From Perognathus longimembris pacificus (taxonomy: Eukaryota; Chordata; Mammalia; Rodentia; Heteromyidae), in NCBI RefSeq assembly GCF_023159225.1, contig NC_063162.1, positions 103,184,094 to 103,248,093 of the forward strand: a stretch of DNA of 64,000 nt, given 5' to 3'. The notes under the pieces are model-generated. The model was not told where the DNA came from. It worked only from the letters and a program-made list of their open reading frames with translations, and ran no database searches. Of the stretch, positions 22,642-35,589 are shown one piece after another. The number at the start of each line of letters is the position of its first letter. The first letter of the stretch is position 1. The position numbers and the translations under genes are program-made.

Positions 22642-22862
22642 ACTTCACCTCTTTTTTTTTTTTTTTGCCAGTCCTAGGGCTTGGGACTCAGCACTGTCCC
22701 TGGCTTCTTTTTGCTCAAGGGTAGCATTCTCCATCTTGAGCCACAGTGCCACTTCCAGCTTTTTCTGTTTATGTGGTGCTGAGGAATTGAACCCAGGAGT
22801 TCATGCATGTTAGGCAAGCACTCTACTGCTAAGTCACATTCCCAGCCCTAACTTCACCTCTT
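22642..22862 (-). mobile_element. IDL-Geo SINE, antisense, 12-bp target duplication
   Basis: acttcacctctt at 22642-22653 and 22851-22862 flanks a T-run, the reversed Geo half and the reversed ID-like half (ggtgctgaggaattgaaccc, taagtcacattcccagccc). Confidence 0.93.
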
Positions 22863-24350
22863 ACAGAAGTTTTTTTTTTTAAAGATAATATTTTCATCTT
22901 CTAAATTATTTTCTCTTTGTTGGAAGTCTCTTAAAAGCCTCAGTTTTTCACTATAAATGCTAAGGTTCACTAGAGACTCCTTTCAAATGACCTTTGCACT
23001 CGTGGAAAAGGAGAAGCTTAAAAGACACTTTAATGGGGGCTGAGGTGAAAGGTCCCTGGAGGTACATCTTAAGATGTAGCAGCTTGGAGAGGAAGGGACT
23101 TTCCTTACGCACCCTCCTCCCCATCCCCTTTGGCTTCTCCTAGAATAGCATCACGGTGAGGATCAGTTTCTAACTCTGTAATGTCTTCTATTCCCTTTCA
23201 TCTTGAGATTCTATGAGTGGAGCAAACTTCAACAAGTAGAACCGAGTTCTCTCCCTCTCCTTGATGTTAGGGCATTCTTGTTACAGAGATTCCGTCTTAT
23301 CTATGCGTGGTGGTCAAGAAGGATTCGTAGCTCTCAGCAATGTTCTTGCTGTAAAGATACATAGAAAACCAGAATCTCTCTGTGGCTCTTCCACAGATGT
23401 ATTGCTGGGTTGACTACTATGGCTAAAGAAGATATCACCATGGCATGAGGATAGCAACGGATGTCTGCTTTACTCCTGCAAGCCCAGGCTTGAGATGGGA
23501 CATTGCCTATTTTTCCATTGCACCAGAGGCATCATGAGGTTAGTAGATTCTCCTAAAATTCTGAGCTAGGACTGAATTTGCCTCTCTTTTGTTGCATTAC
23601 CCTGGAACCCAAATTAAGGACATTCTGGTTGTTTTAGCAGAAAAAAATTTGAAAAAAGTTCAGATATTAATACCTCCATGCAAACTGTAAAATCATCTAT
23701 TTACATAATCAATTTCATAATTATACATCAATGAGTTTTTAATTAGGCAGACCTTCTCTTTCGTTAGGATATTGATGATTCTAAGTTTGAGTATTGTATA
23801 TACTTAGAAGGCATTGAAGTGAAGGCATTTAGTGAAACTATGCTCACACATACACACAACATACAAAAATCATCAATTTGTCTTTTCACTAATAATCTGA
23901 CTTTGAGGGTTTCAACCTTATGCAAATATTAAATAACGCCAAACAACAAAGGTTACTTTGTACTGTAACATTACACCTTGTTCCATTTATCTGGCACATG
24001 TGGATTTGATTAAATATGATGTAAGGCTTAGAAATCCTGGTCCGATTTTTTATAGACTTTAGTGCCTGAGAGTCTGATATCCAGCTGTTTGCATCTTAGT
24101 GGAGGGAATTTGGATTGAGAGATAAAAACATTGAGAAATTAAAAAGGAAGGAAATGCTCCCTCCATGTAGCCTGCTGCCCTCTGATGCTCCCTGGTTTCC
24201 ATCTGATCTGCACAGATGAACTACTTCTGATTTTAATCCTTTTGAATGAGAAGGAATTAACTTCAGAAACCACGAGGATGCAAATGGAGAAAATGCATAG
24301 ATAATCCAAAACCTTATAGGAGTCTCTTTTAACTTTCCTTCCCATCAAAA
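22863..24350. other. unique intronic sequence
   Basis: No gene or repeat family recognised. Confidence 0.45.
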
Positions 24351-24638
24351 CTTGTTGCCAGAGCCGGGTGCTGGTAGCTTATGCCTGTAATCCTAGGTAC
24401 TCAGGAGGCTGAGATCTGAGGACTGTGGTTCAAAGCCAGCTCAGGCAGGAAAGTCTGTGAGACTCTTATCTCCAATAAACTACCAACAAAGCTAGCAGTA
24501 GAGCTGTGACTCAAATTGTACAGCAACAGCCTTAAGCCAAAGAAGCTCAGGGATAGTACCCAGGCCCTCAGTTCATGCCCCAGGAACAGCTAAAAACCCC
24601 ACAAAACCAAACAAAACAACAAAAATCTTGTGCCAGAG
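24351..24638 (+). mobile_element. B1-Geo SINE with target duplication
   Basis: cttgttgccagag (24351-24363) and cttgtgccagag (24627-24638) flank a B1-like half (ccgggtgctggtagcttatg), a Geo half and an A-rich tail. Confidence 0.9.
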
Positions 24639-25361
24639 TATTCTTAATGTATCACTGAGGAAACAAAAATACTTTTCTTTAGTGAAGACTTAGATGGAAG
24701 GAATCAGACATCAACCTTTAACAGAATCCACCAAAAGAAAAGACCCATTCCAGAAAATGCTGAGTATTATCCTATAATCCTGGCTGCTACTTTCTGGAGC
24801 AGGATTCAAGAGAAGTGCCACTCATAGATGGGAACATGAATTAGAATTTTCAATTGCCATATAAACATTTCCTGCATTTGTTATTTTTCTTTTCCTTTTT
24901 CTGAATTTTCTTATATTTGTGACCAAAGGATATCTGAGAAGTTAAAGGTTCTCAATATAACTTGGAACTTTCCAAGGAACAAATAACACTTTGGCCCATT
25001 ATTATTGAAAATCAAATATTTGCAGAACAAAGTGGTCTTTCTTTAACATATCCCATCAAGAAAACTAACTTGTTCTAATTTTGAACAAGTCTTACTATTA
25101 AGTTTGAAACAAAGAAGTCAGAGATTAGTGTATATCTAACAATGTCAATGACAAGACAGGAGCACTGAATTAATGAGTGCGTGAGTAAAGTACTAAATCT
25201 ATAACATAAAAGTAAAAGTTTAATGATCATCTTTATGTTGCCTTTTTTAATCTCAAAAGGGAATCTCTGAGAAGGGGCTAGTTTCATTTTTGGAAAGTCT
25301 TAGAACTACCCCTCTGTGAAAAAGTTAGTTTTATGTTTAGAATATTAGAATATTTTTATAG

Positions 25362-25364
<3 letters not shown>
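24639..25364. other. unique intronic sequence
   Basis: AT-rich, nothing recognised. Confidence 0.45.
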
Positions 25365-25407
<43 letters not shown>

Positions 25408-25455
25408 TAGTATTGGGGCTTGAAATCAGGTAGAGTTCCTCAGCTGAAGGTACTG
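25365..25455 (-). mobile_element. truncated Geo half with (GT)n tail, antisense
   Basis: (GT)20 at 25365-25405 is followed by a short reversed Geo end (cctagtattggggcttgaaa, ttcctcagc). Only the 3' end of the SINE remains. Confidence 0.65.
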
Positions 25456-25746
25456 TCTGAAGTCTTTAGTATTTAAGTTAAAGAAACATGAAACACTAGA
25501 TGAATCTAAGACTACAATAAAACCCTGACATTAAAATTCTATCCCAAGAAATGAGTTTAGAAATATGGACAGAAAGTCAAATACTGACTTAGTACCTCAC
25601 AATCACCTACTCTAATATGCATCATTCATTAGACAATGTCCCGCTTTCTATCCCAGGCTCTTTGTGTTCTGGTAGACAATTTCCTCTCGAAAAGAAATCT
25701 GAGGACTGTTACTTAATAATAACATTCCGAATTCTACACATTAGGC

Positions 25747-25955
25747 AAGGACTGAACCTTTCCTTTCCTTCCTCTTTTCTTCCTTCCTTTCTTCCTTCCT
25801 TTCCTTTCTTTCTTCCTCCCTTTCCCTTCTTCCTTCTTCTTCCTTCCTTCTTCCTTTCTTTCTTTCTTTCTTTCGGAATTGAACCCCGGGCTTCATGCAT
25901 GCTAGGCAAGCACTCTACCGCTAAGCCACATTCTCAGCCCCAAGGACTGAACTTT
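25747..25955 (-). mobile_element. ID SINE, antisense, with an expanded (CCTT)n/(TTTC)n tail
   Basis: aaggactgaacctt (25747-25760) and aaggactgaacttt (25942-25955) are the target duplication. Between them lie a 114-bp pyrimidine tetranucleotide tract (25761-25874) and a lone reversed ID monomer (gaattgaaccccgggcttca, gctaagccacattctcagcc) without a Geo half. Confidence 0.9.
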
Positions 25956-26420
25956 CTAACTGTAATTTTTGGGGCCAGTATGACTACTTTTGCATTCAGA
26001 TTAATGGATAGTAATGGTTTTAGAGATTTATTTCGTGCCAGAAAACAGCTAAGTCCATAAACAGGAAGCACTTCTTTCCATCCAACTACATAGATCCCCA
26101 AATACTACACTTTTCCATAAACTCCTGATGGCAAACCAGAAACCAGGAGAGGTAAGAGGAAACTTAAATAATAATGTGCTTATGGAGTCCCAGATAGATA
26201 AATCCCTCAGAAAGGTAAGTAAATGTAATACTACATTTTTAATTGTGCCAAGTTCTTGAGTTGAGATGGAAAAATCTGAAAATTAGCACTAAAAGAAGCA
26301 ACACTCAGAATGCACTAGCACTTGAAAAAGAGGAGAGGGCCAGGGTGCATGCATGTGTATTTGTGCATGTGAGTATGCATGTGTGATGAAAGCATCCAGT
26401 AAAAGTTCCCCAAAGCAATC
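25956..26420. other. unique intronic sequence next to the exon
   Basis: No repeat recognised except a GTGT/GCAT-rich patch near 26345-26385. Proximal intron after the donor. Confidence 0.45.
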
Positions 26421-26427
26421 TTCTTAC

Positions 26428-26428
<1 letters not shown>
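26421..26428 (-). promoter_or_regulatory. LHFPL3: 5' splice donor of the LHFPL3 exon
   Basis: On the minus strand the exon ends AACAAAG and continues GTAAGAAG, close to the optimal U1 match. This fixes the exon end after the first base of a codon. Confidence 0.9.
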
Positions 26429-26830
<402 letters not shown>

Positions 26831-26851
26831 ATAATGGTTTCAAATCCTTGA

Positions 26852-26853
<2 letters not shown>

Positions 26854-26896
<43 letters not shown>
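26854..26896. repeat. (GT)n microsatellite
   Basis: About 21 GT units, 84 bp upstream (in gene sense) of the (TC)n acceptor tract. Confidence 0.96.
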
Positions 26897-26900
<4 letters not shown>

Positions 26901-27377
26901 TTTCCTGGGTAATTTAAAGGCAGTCCCCTCTCTGTAGTGCAAAGAATCCTGTGAAGGCACTCTAAACTAAGCCCGGCCATTGTGAGAGAGAGGTTATAGT
27001 AGATTGATCTATGAGAAAATACTACGAAATTGAATGTGTGCATTTGTGGGAAGGCTTCCATTGCAAATAGGCCTATGAAAAACCATCACACTGTAGAATG
27101 ACAATTCAAGGCTGTCTTTGAAAAGCTATGACAGCAATCAGATGAGGGATTAGGATAACATGGAAAACAGCAGAGTGAATATTGACTTTGAATCACTGTG
27201 AAAAATAATTTTACATTGTGATCCCTGCCCCTGACACACAGAAGAGTTTCTTGAAACTGTCCTAACACATGCAATGCATGGTGATATTTTATGTGCCATG
27301 CTCCAGTTGATTTCATTTTGGAAGAAAGATTACCTATATTTTATTTCTCACATCTTCCTGTGGTAATCATATGAATA

Positions 27378-27495
27378 TTTTTATTTCTTAAATTTTGAAA
27401 CAGGGTCTTGCTATGTAGCCAAGACTGACCCTGAAGTCACCTCAGCCTTTTAAGAGCTGGAATTACAAGTATCTACTACCACATTCTGCCTGATA
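27378..27495 (-). mobile_element. B1-like SINE, antisense
   Basis: gaaacagggtcttgctatgt, agccaagactgaccctgaag and ctggaattacaagtatctac match the reversed B1 monomer order. Confidence 0.8.
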
Positions 27496-27499
27496 TGAA

Positions 27500-28365
27500 C
27501 ATTTTTGTAGGAATCTATTACTTTGAAAATTAAATAAGACAGTGGTTACTATTGGTAGTTTTTATATTTAATTGGATTATGTAGGGAAAATGATTATATT
27601 TTTAAAGTGTATAAACAAACTAATTCACTTAACAATTCACTAATTCACTTAACAATTGCATATGTGTATCTCCAGTAGAATGCCAGGTAGTGGTCTTAGT
27701 TTGATAGTACAGTGCTCAAGAAAAGAGATTTTTATGTTGTCAAAGACCTTATATTTTTAACAGGCAAAAAAGCCAAAAAGTGAGGAAGCATGCAAATAAA
27801 ATAGTTTAAAGTTATAATAAGTACTAAGTGGGCAAAAAGTATATATTTCAATAGAAATAAAAGAGTGAGATCTTCTTTAGGAAAAAGTAGCCACATAAGG
27901 TTTCTCTGGGATGATAATTAAGCTCAGATTAAAAAAGTAATGATAAAGAATTAGATATGTGAAACTTGTGGAAAGGATAATGTAGGAAACAACATGTGCA
28001 AAGATCCTAAAATTGGAAAGTGGCTTGTTGTGTTTAAGAAGCTATAAGGAAATCAGTTACTGAGGCTGCGAGGTAGGTAAAAAAAATGTGTTATGGTTGG
28101 TTATTGCAATTTAGGAAGACTATGATGCAGCAACTATGTTAGGGTTCTGTGACTGTCAGGGCCAAACAACTCTTGTTACCTTATCTCAACTTACTGATAA
28201 TAAGCATACGGATCTATAGGCCAGGTCTGGAGGATAAAGAGGCGAAGAGGTGTGTGTGTGTGTGTGGGGGGGGTGTTACAAATAGAAAAGGCTGCCAGGG
28301 ATAACTCTATTTTAGTGTTTCATATTGGTTTACAAATTGGCAATTAAAAACTGTGGATCAGAGTT
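27500..28365. other. intronic sequence with a probable ancient repeat
   Basis: 27980-28080 (aacaacatgtgcaaagatcc) resembles the same old repeat as 19255-20040. The rest is unassigned. A short (TG)n/G-run lies at 28251-28275. Confidence 0.4.
27619..27657. repeat. 20-bp tandem duplication
   Basis: actaattcacttaacaattc is present twice head-to-tail (the second copy lacks its last base). Confidence 0.95.
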
Positions 28366-28605
28366 GGGCACTGGTGGCTCATGCCTATAATCTTAGCAAC
28401 TCAAGAGGCTGAGATGTGAGGATCACAGTTCAAAGCCAGCCTAGGCAGGAAAGTCTGTGAGACTCTTGTCTCCAATTAACCATCAGAAAACTGGAAGTGG
28501 CACTGTGGCTCAAAGTGGTAGAGCACTTGCCTTGATTAGAAAAGCTCAAGGACATCACCCAGGCCCTGATTTCACGCTCTGTGACCAACAATACCAGCAA
28601 CAACC
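28366..28605 (+). mobile_element. B1-Geo SINE
   Basis: B1-like half (gggcactggtggctcatgcc) joined to Geo (ggcactgtggctcaaagtgg). The A tail is degraded. Confidence 0.88.
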
Positions 28606-28830
28606 TCCTCCACTAATATGGATCATACTTAATTCTTCTTATAGCTATATGTCTCTGATCTGTGGTATAGCATCTCTATGAATACAGGTATTATCGACAC
28701 CTCTACTTTAAGGCTTGTCTCTCAAAGACCTTGACTTCTCTCTAATTAGGTTAAATATTACTGTCATTGTGCAAAACCATTGCAGGCTACCCCTTGTGCA
28801 TTGAAAAATAACCAAGTATTATAGATATTT

Positions 28831-29059
28831 AAAAGTTCCATAAAGGGCTGGGAATGTGGCTTAGTGGTAAAGTGCTTGCCTAGTATGCATAAAGCCCTGG
28901 GCTCAATTCCTTAGTACCACATAAACAGAAAAAGCAAGAAGTGGTGCTGTGGCTCAAGTCGCAGAGTGCCAGCCTTGAGCAAAAAAAAGCTCAAGGACAG
29001 AGCCTGGGCCCTGAGTTTAAGCCCCAGGACTGGCACAAGAAAAAAAAAGTTCCACAAGG
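28831..29059 (+). mobile_element. IDL-Geo SINE with target duplication
   Basis: aaaagttccataaag (28831-28845) and aaaagttccacaagg (29045-29059) flank the ID-like half (ggctgggaatgtggcttagt) and Geo half. Confidence 0.92.
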
Positions 29060-29950
29060 CATTTAAAAGTCCCTGTGTATAAATCTTAAAGCTCTACTTG
29101 GTGTGGGTCAAACTACATCTTATGCCAAGTTTTTGGAGCTCCTTGTTTTTCTGTCTCAAATAGTTGCTAGGATTATGCCTAAATTTTCCACTCTTCAATA
29201 TCTCTCAGCATTCAAACAAAGTGCAACACCTAAGGCAGAGCAAACCAACCTCAAATTATCTTGGACCTAGAATATTGTCCTTCTCTCAACTCTCATAGAT
29301 ATTGACTCAGCCTAGCTCTACATACCTGGTGCTTTATATGTTGTTATAGATTCACAAGTATCTCAGCTAATAGATCCTAAGCTTTCTGGTCAGTTGTCCT
29401 ATCTAAAATAGTGCCTTTCACAAAGCAGGTACTAAAATACATTTAAATGGGCAAGCACATGAATAAATAAATAATTGTGATACTGCCACAAAGCCACAAA
29501 GATATGGTTCATGGAAGGTCAATACCAGTTTCCCAAGGGCAAAGACCTAAGTTAAAGAAGGATTCAAATTTAGGTGACACTTAACAGAAACAATCATATT
29601 GTTACTAGGCAACAGAGGACAAGTACTTGGGGGAATAAATCACCAACAAAGTGAAGTTAGTGATTTGACAACATTCCCACAGTCTTGTCCCTCTGTATCT
29701 CTCAGCACTCAGTATCCAATGTACCCTCCGTAGTATTGTCTGGTGAAAATAATATGTATATTTAAAAAAACACACCATATAGTTTCCACAAACAATGTTC
29801 ATTTTATTTAGGATGACGCCGAAGACCTTGGAATGCAAATGACATATGGAAAAACAGTTCTTCGTTACTTGGAATGTTTTCAAAATAGTCTCACTGCTTC
29901 CCTCCCTCCCCCTCCCCTGCATTAAATACTCTTTACACACAAGATAATCC
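29060..29950. other. unique intronic sequence
   Basis: No gene. The open frame at 29605-29940 on the minus strand has no recognisable domain. Confidence 0.45.
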
Positions 29951-30462
29951 TTTTTTTCTGAATAATTACTTATTTATTGTCAAAGTGATGTACAAAGGGG
30001 TTACGGTTTCATACATAAGGCAGTGGGTACATTTCTTGTACAATTTGTGACCTCCTCCCTCATTCCCTCCTCCCCCTCCCCCTTTCCTCTCCCCCCATGA
30101 GTTGTTCAGTTGGTTTACACCAAATGGTTTTGTAAGTATTGCTTTTGGTATCGATTGTCTTTTTATCCTTTGTCTCTTGATTTTGATATTCCCTTTCACT
30201 TCCCTAGTTCTAATACCAGTATATACAGTATCCAATGTACTCAGATGAGATACAGTGATAGTGCGGGGACAACCACAGAAAGGGGATACAAGGGGATCAT
30301 CAACAAAAAAAAGCTACGGTTTCCCATGTCATGTGGAAAGTAATTACAACAGTGATATAACACTCGTTTCCATAACATGGAGTTCATTTCACTTAGCATG
30401 ATTATATGTGTTCATAGGGGCATAGCTATTCGGCTCTTGTGATCCTCTGCTGTGACTAGCCT
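29951..30462 (-). mobile_element. L1 3'UTR fragment, antisense
   Basis: T-run, then the reversed L1 3' end (tattgtcaaagtgatgtaca), the reversed G-rich tract (pyrimidines at about 30050-30095), ending at the reverse of ggctagtcacagcagagg. It corresponds to about 10833-11314 of the long L1. No clear target duplication was found. Confidence 0.92.
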
Positions 30463-30945
30463 TATAGAGAGAAAAGAAAAGAAGGATTTTCCTTTTACAA
30501 ATGGGAACTTGAAAGATAACTTACATTTCAGTTTAGCTGAATTTTTAATAGCGATTACCCAGTGACACAAGCCCAGACAGGCTCCTGGCCATTTGAAGGC
30601 AGTTCTCTGGATGGGAAGTCTGTGAGGCAGTGGCATCAACAAAGACATCTTTGTGCAAGACCTTTCTGTCTTGAGGGTAGACTGACTGTCTCTGAAGTTT
30701 CCATTTCTGGAAACCCCGAGTTACACTCGGGGATGAAAACAGCCGAGTCAGAACTAACACTCTGAACCTGAAACCACCGAGAAGCAGGCAGAGCAACATA
30801 TTGTTCTATTTTCAAAGTGTACGACTTCCTAAGTCAAGTTTGTAATATCAAGATTGTGTGAAAACAGATAAAACAACAGACAACTATATTTTATGAGATG
30901 TGTTTTTGCTGAAAGCTGTGAAAACAGAATTAGCAAAAAAAAAAT
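30463..30945. other. unique intronic sequence
   Basis: No gene or repeat family recognised. Confidence 0.45.
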
Positions 30946-30949
30946 TGTG

Positions 30950-31235
30950 TTTGTATGTGTGCACGCACTCGTGTACGCGCACACACACGTGCACATGCAT
31001 GCGCCCGGTATTGGGGCTTGAACTCAGTGTCTGAGCACTGTCCCTTAACTTTTTAACTCAAGGCTGATGCTCTACCATTTCATCCACACACGCCTCCACT
31101 TCTGTTTTGCTGGTGGCTAACGGGAGATAAGAGTTTCATGGGCTTTGTTGCCCCATGGACTGAAATCTCAATCCTCAGATCTCAGCCTCCTGAGTAGCTA
31201 GGATTGTAGGCCTGAGCCATCGATGCCTGGCTTTG
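30950..31235 (-). mobile_element. B1-Geo SINE, antisense, with GT/CA-rich tail
   Basis: A TG/CG/CA-alternating stretch (30950-31003) precedes the reversed Geo half (cggtattggggcttgaactc) and the reversed B1-like half (gagtagctaggattgtaggc). Confidence 0.87.
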
Positions 31236-33159
31236 AAACACAATTTTTATTTTCAGTAGACTGAGGGAATTAGCTGTTCAGAGAAATCTTAAAGCCAGAC
31301 TTAGGTCAGGGTCCTGGGTTCCTGGAGAAAAGTATTTAGACTCACACAGCAAAGATACTGCAGGCCTCTCTCAGGCTACAAGGCAATGTAGTATAACTGG
31401 GTCTGCTCATTTTCAATCTTTTCTTAGCATGAAGGATCTGATCCCTTTCTAATTTATCTATTTTTATCCCTTCTGACTTGTCTCTTTTGTAGCAGGATGA
31501 AAAAGAAAACCTCACAAATGCATTTAAAAGCTTTAATAGATGTCTGTTGCATAACAAAATAAAGCGATTATTTTCTGCCAGTAACATATTATCAAAACAT
31601 AAATTTTCCCCCCTCAACTACTCCCCTCTTCCAACATGTGAATATTTTACTGAAGCCATTAAAATAGTGTCCTCTCTGTTAGTGTCTTGGGGATGGATGA
31701 CTATTATGTCCTGCACTAATGCTTGAGTGCTATACTTAATTCTGGCTTTTGGCATTCTATTAACCAGAATCTTCTTAATCTTCATGGTTTGTTCAGCCAC
31801 TGGCAAGCACCAGCTGTTCCAACTCTGAGACATACCTGCAGGATCCCAGGCTGTCTCAGTCAATAAAAGATGAAATAATAGTCCTCTTAGCTTTATAATT
31901 AATTATTTCCAGTTACTTACAAGTTGATCAACCCTAAGATGCAACACCACCCCTTCAATAAACAGAGGACAAGGCACCAGGACATTTCATTAATTCACAA
32001 ACACTATTTCCTCACCACAAGGGACAGTGGAGAATTAGTTCCAATTGGGCTATTATCCCCAAATGGATTTCTTATTAGAATGTCACCTAGGAAATGAGTA
32101 ACTTCCCTGCAGCTATGTATTCCTTTATTCTGGCAGGAGGATTTTTTGGAAGTGTGTCAGAGAATGTTCTTGAATATTAAGGAAGAAATGAGAGTTCAGT
32201 CACTGGAGGTAAGCAGAGAGGAATGGGAAAAAGAAACCCACGCCCCATTACAAGCTGCTGTGGTATGTTCGAATGTAGAATACTGGACAGGGATGTCCTC
32301 ACTGTCAATTTCCATTCTAAGCACATGCCAAGTGGTTAGGACGCATGCACCTTCCAAAAGGAAGCTTATCTCACAGTGGCTTCTTCTGAAATAGCTCACA
32401 AATGGCTAATGGTTCCCCAGAGCCACTAATTGCATTGGCATTTTTCTTGCTAAAGAGCTGAATGTAATCTCTATGGAGGAAGCATCCTCAGAAAAATCCA
32501 CAAACCTTTGTAATTGGGTCTTTCTCCAAAAGAAAATGAAGCAAGATGAAAAAAGCAACAAGGGGCCTAGGACTTGAATTAATTCATATTGCTGGTCCAA
32601 CTATCCCAATTGGGCTTTCTGTGTTGTGGACCTGAGAATTGCTTATTTCTGAATAGGAAGAGAAAGCCAGTGTTCAGTCTTTAAAAAGTCTATGCACTGG
32701 TGCACAAAGAGCATGATAAATTGCTTTGGGTGGCTGGAGCAGTCAAGGGAAACTTGGTGTAAAAAGGAAACCTGCATTCACTTAACCCTACCAATTATTC
32801 AGGCATACAGTAGGCTGAAGACATTGATGCCAGCAGAGGCTTCCAGATTTGGTGGGGGAAACTTTCCCATGAGGTTTGACACTCTAAACATCTGGCAAGA
32901 GAGATAGAAAATTCACTCTTGTAGCTTTCTCAGCAGCAGCAGATGGTCAATAAACTTGGGCTATAATATTTGTACCTCTGGGAAAAGTCTAACATTTATA
33001 TCTGTTTACTTCTGGGAAATTGAATCACTTGGGAACTCAGGACATGAAACACTGTGGTTTTGGTTTCCTCTCTTACCGTAGAGGTTCTTTGCCCACATAA
33101 AATGTGTGTTAATGACCCTTGTGCTGTTTTACACGGGAAGTCTTGCTTTTCTAGTGCTG
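31236..33159. other. unique intronic sequence
   Basis: No gene or repeat family recognised. Several 60-90-codon frames on both strands lack domains or splice context. Confidence 0.45.
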
Positions 33160-33640
33160 CTTGTACTAGTTAGCTTTGCATAACTATAGCAAAATACCTG
33201 AGGCAGGCTACTTTTTGAAGAACAGAGGCTTATTTACTTTACAATTCAGGAGTCATTCATAGTTTTGGGTGGCTCTGTTGAGATAGTATCATGAAAGGTG
33301 CATGCATATAGGAAAGATCACATCTTAAAAACAGGAAGCTGGAAAAAGATTCAGGAGTCAAACTCAGGCTTTCTAACAAGTTGCTTTTGGGGAATGTACT
33401 CCAAGAGCCCAGTACTCCCTTCTGCAGGAGCTTTCTTAGTGACCTAGGGCCCTCCCAGTAGGCTCCGCCTCTCATACTGGCTCTCTGGGGCCAATCCTCC
33501 CATGCCAGGAGCCAACCACATCCAAAAACCACAGCAAGGTCATGATAAGGAAAGAGGAATGTGTCCTGCTCTCCAGGTACAGATGAAGAAGTCCTAACAG
33601 ATGCAAGCATATAGCCTTTTCCTTAGCACAAACAGGGCAT
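33160..33640. mobile_element. old LTR-like interspersed repeat (family uncertain)
   Basis: gctttgcataactatagc, aaaatacctgaggcaggc and aacagaggcttatttact resemble the same repeat as at 59090-59410. Probably a remnant of an endogenous LTR family, but not assigned. Confidence 0.35.
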
Positions 33641-33721
33641 CTTAGCCTCTGCTGGCTCTTCACTACTATTCATTTGGTTCAGTGCTTAGCTGGGGAAATA
33701 GAGACTTGGCCATTCATTAAC

Positions 33722-33812
33722 ATATGAGTAAATGGAGGCACAGAGATCAAACATATCTTGCTCAAGATCATACAATGCCCATAAGTAGCAGAAGTAGGAC
33801 TTGAGCCCATAG
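33722..33812 (+). mobile_element. MIR 3' half
   Basis: gtaaatggaggcacagagat, cttgctcaagatcatacaat and agtaggacttgagccca follow MIR order. Confidence 0.7.
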
Positions 33813-34213
33813 AATCCACATATGCCCAGGAATGACATGGATCACTTTAGAGGATTGATGCAGCGTCTTGGAAGAGCTTAACATGTTATGCATAATTAGA
33901 GATTAAATCCTCAGTTACAGAACTGCTAAAATGACACTTAAAAGTTTTCCTATGGAAAAATATTTCTTTTATTTACATTAGTATTCTACTTAATTGGAAT
34001 TTCATCTATATGTAGTGCCAAGAACATTAATTATAAACTCAATGGATAGAATGGGAATTAAAGATATTTTTACAGAAATATATATATATATATATAAACA
34101 TATAGTTGGCTTTATTCACACTAAAACGCATCACTTTTTGCTTTATTTATTTGTTATGTATTTTTGGCTTAATATTTTAAGTTGGCTATGTGTTAGCCAA
34201 ACATTTTAAGTTT

Positions 34214-34450
34214 ATTTTAAAACTTTTTTTTTTTTTTTTTTTGCCAGTCCTGGGCCTTGGACTCAGGGCCTGAGCACTGTCCCTGGCTTGTTTTTGCTCA
34301 AGGCTAGCACTCTGCCACTTGAGCCACAGCGCCACTTCTGGCCATTTTCTGTATATGTGGTGCTGGGGAATCGAACCCAGGGCTTCATGTATACGAGGCA
34401 AGCGCTCTTGCCACTAGGCTATATCCCCAGCCCCATTTTAAAAATCTTTT
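34214..34450 (-). mobile_element. IDL-Geo SINE, antisense, with target duplication
   Basis: attttaaaactttt (34214-34227) pairs with attttaaaaatctttt (34435-34450). The element is close to consensus in both halves (tgccagtcctgggccttgga; gaatcgaacccagggcttca), so a younger insertion. Confidence 0.95.
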
Positions 34451-34789
34451 TAAGTTTATGTGTGTATGCCTTATTAATATGGCCAGTTGCATGCAGAATA
34501 ATTTCTGTTTTAGAGAAAAATAAATGTATGAATCCATTAGTCTAGTTAAGTTTTTGACTAGTTATTTCTTTAAGGAACTTTTTGGATTTGGAAACCAAAA
34601 CATACTATTTTAATGAAAATTTCAATAAACTGTTGTTAATATACTGACACACTAAGATGTATGGCTTGTGCAGAGGAGGCTTGATTTAGGCATAGTTTCA
34701 TGGGCCCATATATGGAGATTGAACAAGGAGTCTTGTACATGATAGAAAGCTGTTCTGTCATTGAGTTATATGCTCAGCATCTTTTCTGT

Positions 34790-35163
34790 CTGCAAGATGG
34801 GTGACCGAATATTCTCATAGTGCTTTTGATTTGCCTTTCTCTGACTATTTGTGATGCTGAGTATCTTTTCATGTACTTGTTCATCATCTTTGGAAAAATG
34901 CCTGTTCAAGTACTTTGCCAATTTTAAATTGGGCTATATGTTCTTGTTGAATTGTATGAATTATTTATAAATCTTGGCTAGTAACTGTATCTGATATATT
35001 GTTTGCCAAAAGTTCCCCTATCTGTAGGTTATCTTTGCATATTTTTTCTTTTGCTGGACAGAAGCTTTTCAGTTTGACATTGTCCTAGTTTCATCTTTGC
35101 TTTTGTAACATCAGCTTTCAGTGTGATATCCAAGAATCATCACCAAGGCCAACAAGTAAGTGC
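34790..35163 (-). mobile_element. old L1 ORF2 fragment, antisense
   Basis: gatttgcctttctctgact, ttgctggacagaagctttt and tccaagaatcatcaccaagg follow the order of a reversed ancient L1 ORF2/3' region. Non-coding. Confidence 0.6.
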
Positions 35164-35190
35164 TTTCCTCCTATGTTTTCTGCCTGTAAC

Positions 35191-35303
35191 CTTCCTTCTT
35201 TCTTTCCTTCCTTCCTCCCTGTCTCTCTCTCTCTCTTTCTTTCTTTCTCTCTCTCTTTCCTCTCTTTCTCTCCCTCCCTCCCTCTCTCCCTCCCTCCGTG
35301 TCT

Positions 35304-35361
<58 letters not shown>

Positions 35362-35588
35362 ATGCTGGGCTTGGACCTTTCACTAAGTGCCTGGGTACTG
35401 TCTCTGAGCTTTTGTGCTCAACGTTAGCACTCTACCGCTTGAGCCATAGCTTCACTTTGAACTTCCTGGTGTTTGTTGGAGATAAGGGTCTCACAGACTT
35501 TCCTGTCTGGGCTGGCTTGGATCCTCAATCCTCAGATCTCAGCTCCTAAATAGTTATAATTACAGGCATAAACCACTGGCACCTGGCC
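35191..35588 (-). mobile_element. B1-Geo SINE, antisense, with a (TC)n tail
   Basis: A 170-bp pyrimidine tract (35191-35360: TTCC/TTTC then TC) takes the place of the T-run tail. Reversed Geo (gtgcctgggtactgtctctg) and reversed B1-like (ctcagctcctaaatagtta) halves follow. It splits the old L1. Confidence 0.87.
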
Positions 35589-35589
35589 T

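Larger units (their letters stand above)
1..26427 (-). other. LHFPL3: LHFPL3 intron downstream of the exon (partial)
   Basis: Taken as intron because the exon ends with a good donor at its low-coordinate edge and no terminal exon encoding the expected short C-terminus was noticed to the left. It holds the full-length dead L1, several SINEs and unique sequence. The true intron end lies outside the window. A missed short terminal exon cannot be excluded by eye. Confidence 0.7.

Noticed and set aside
29951..30462. Target-site duplication around the antisense L1 3' fragment
   Set aside because: aagataatcc on the left and aaggattttcc on the right are similar but misaligned and would need extra bases in the insert. 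Not convincing.
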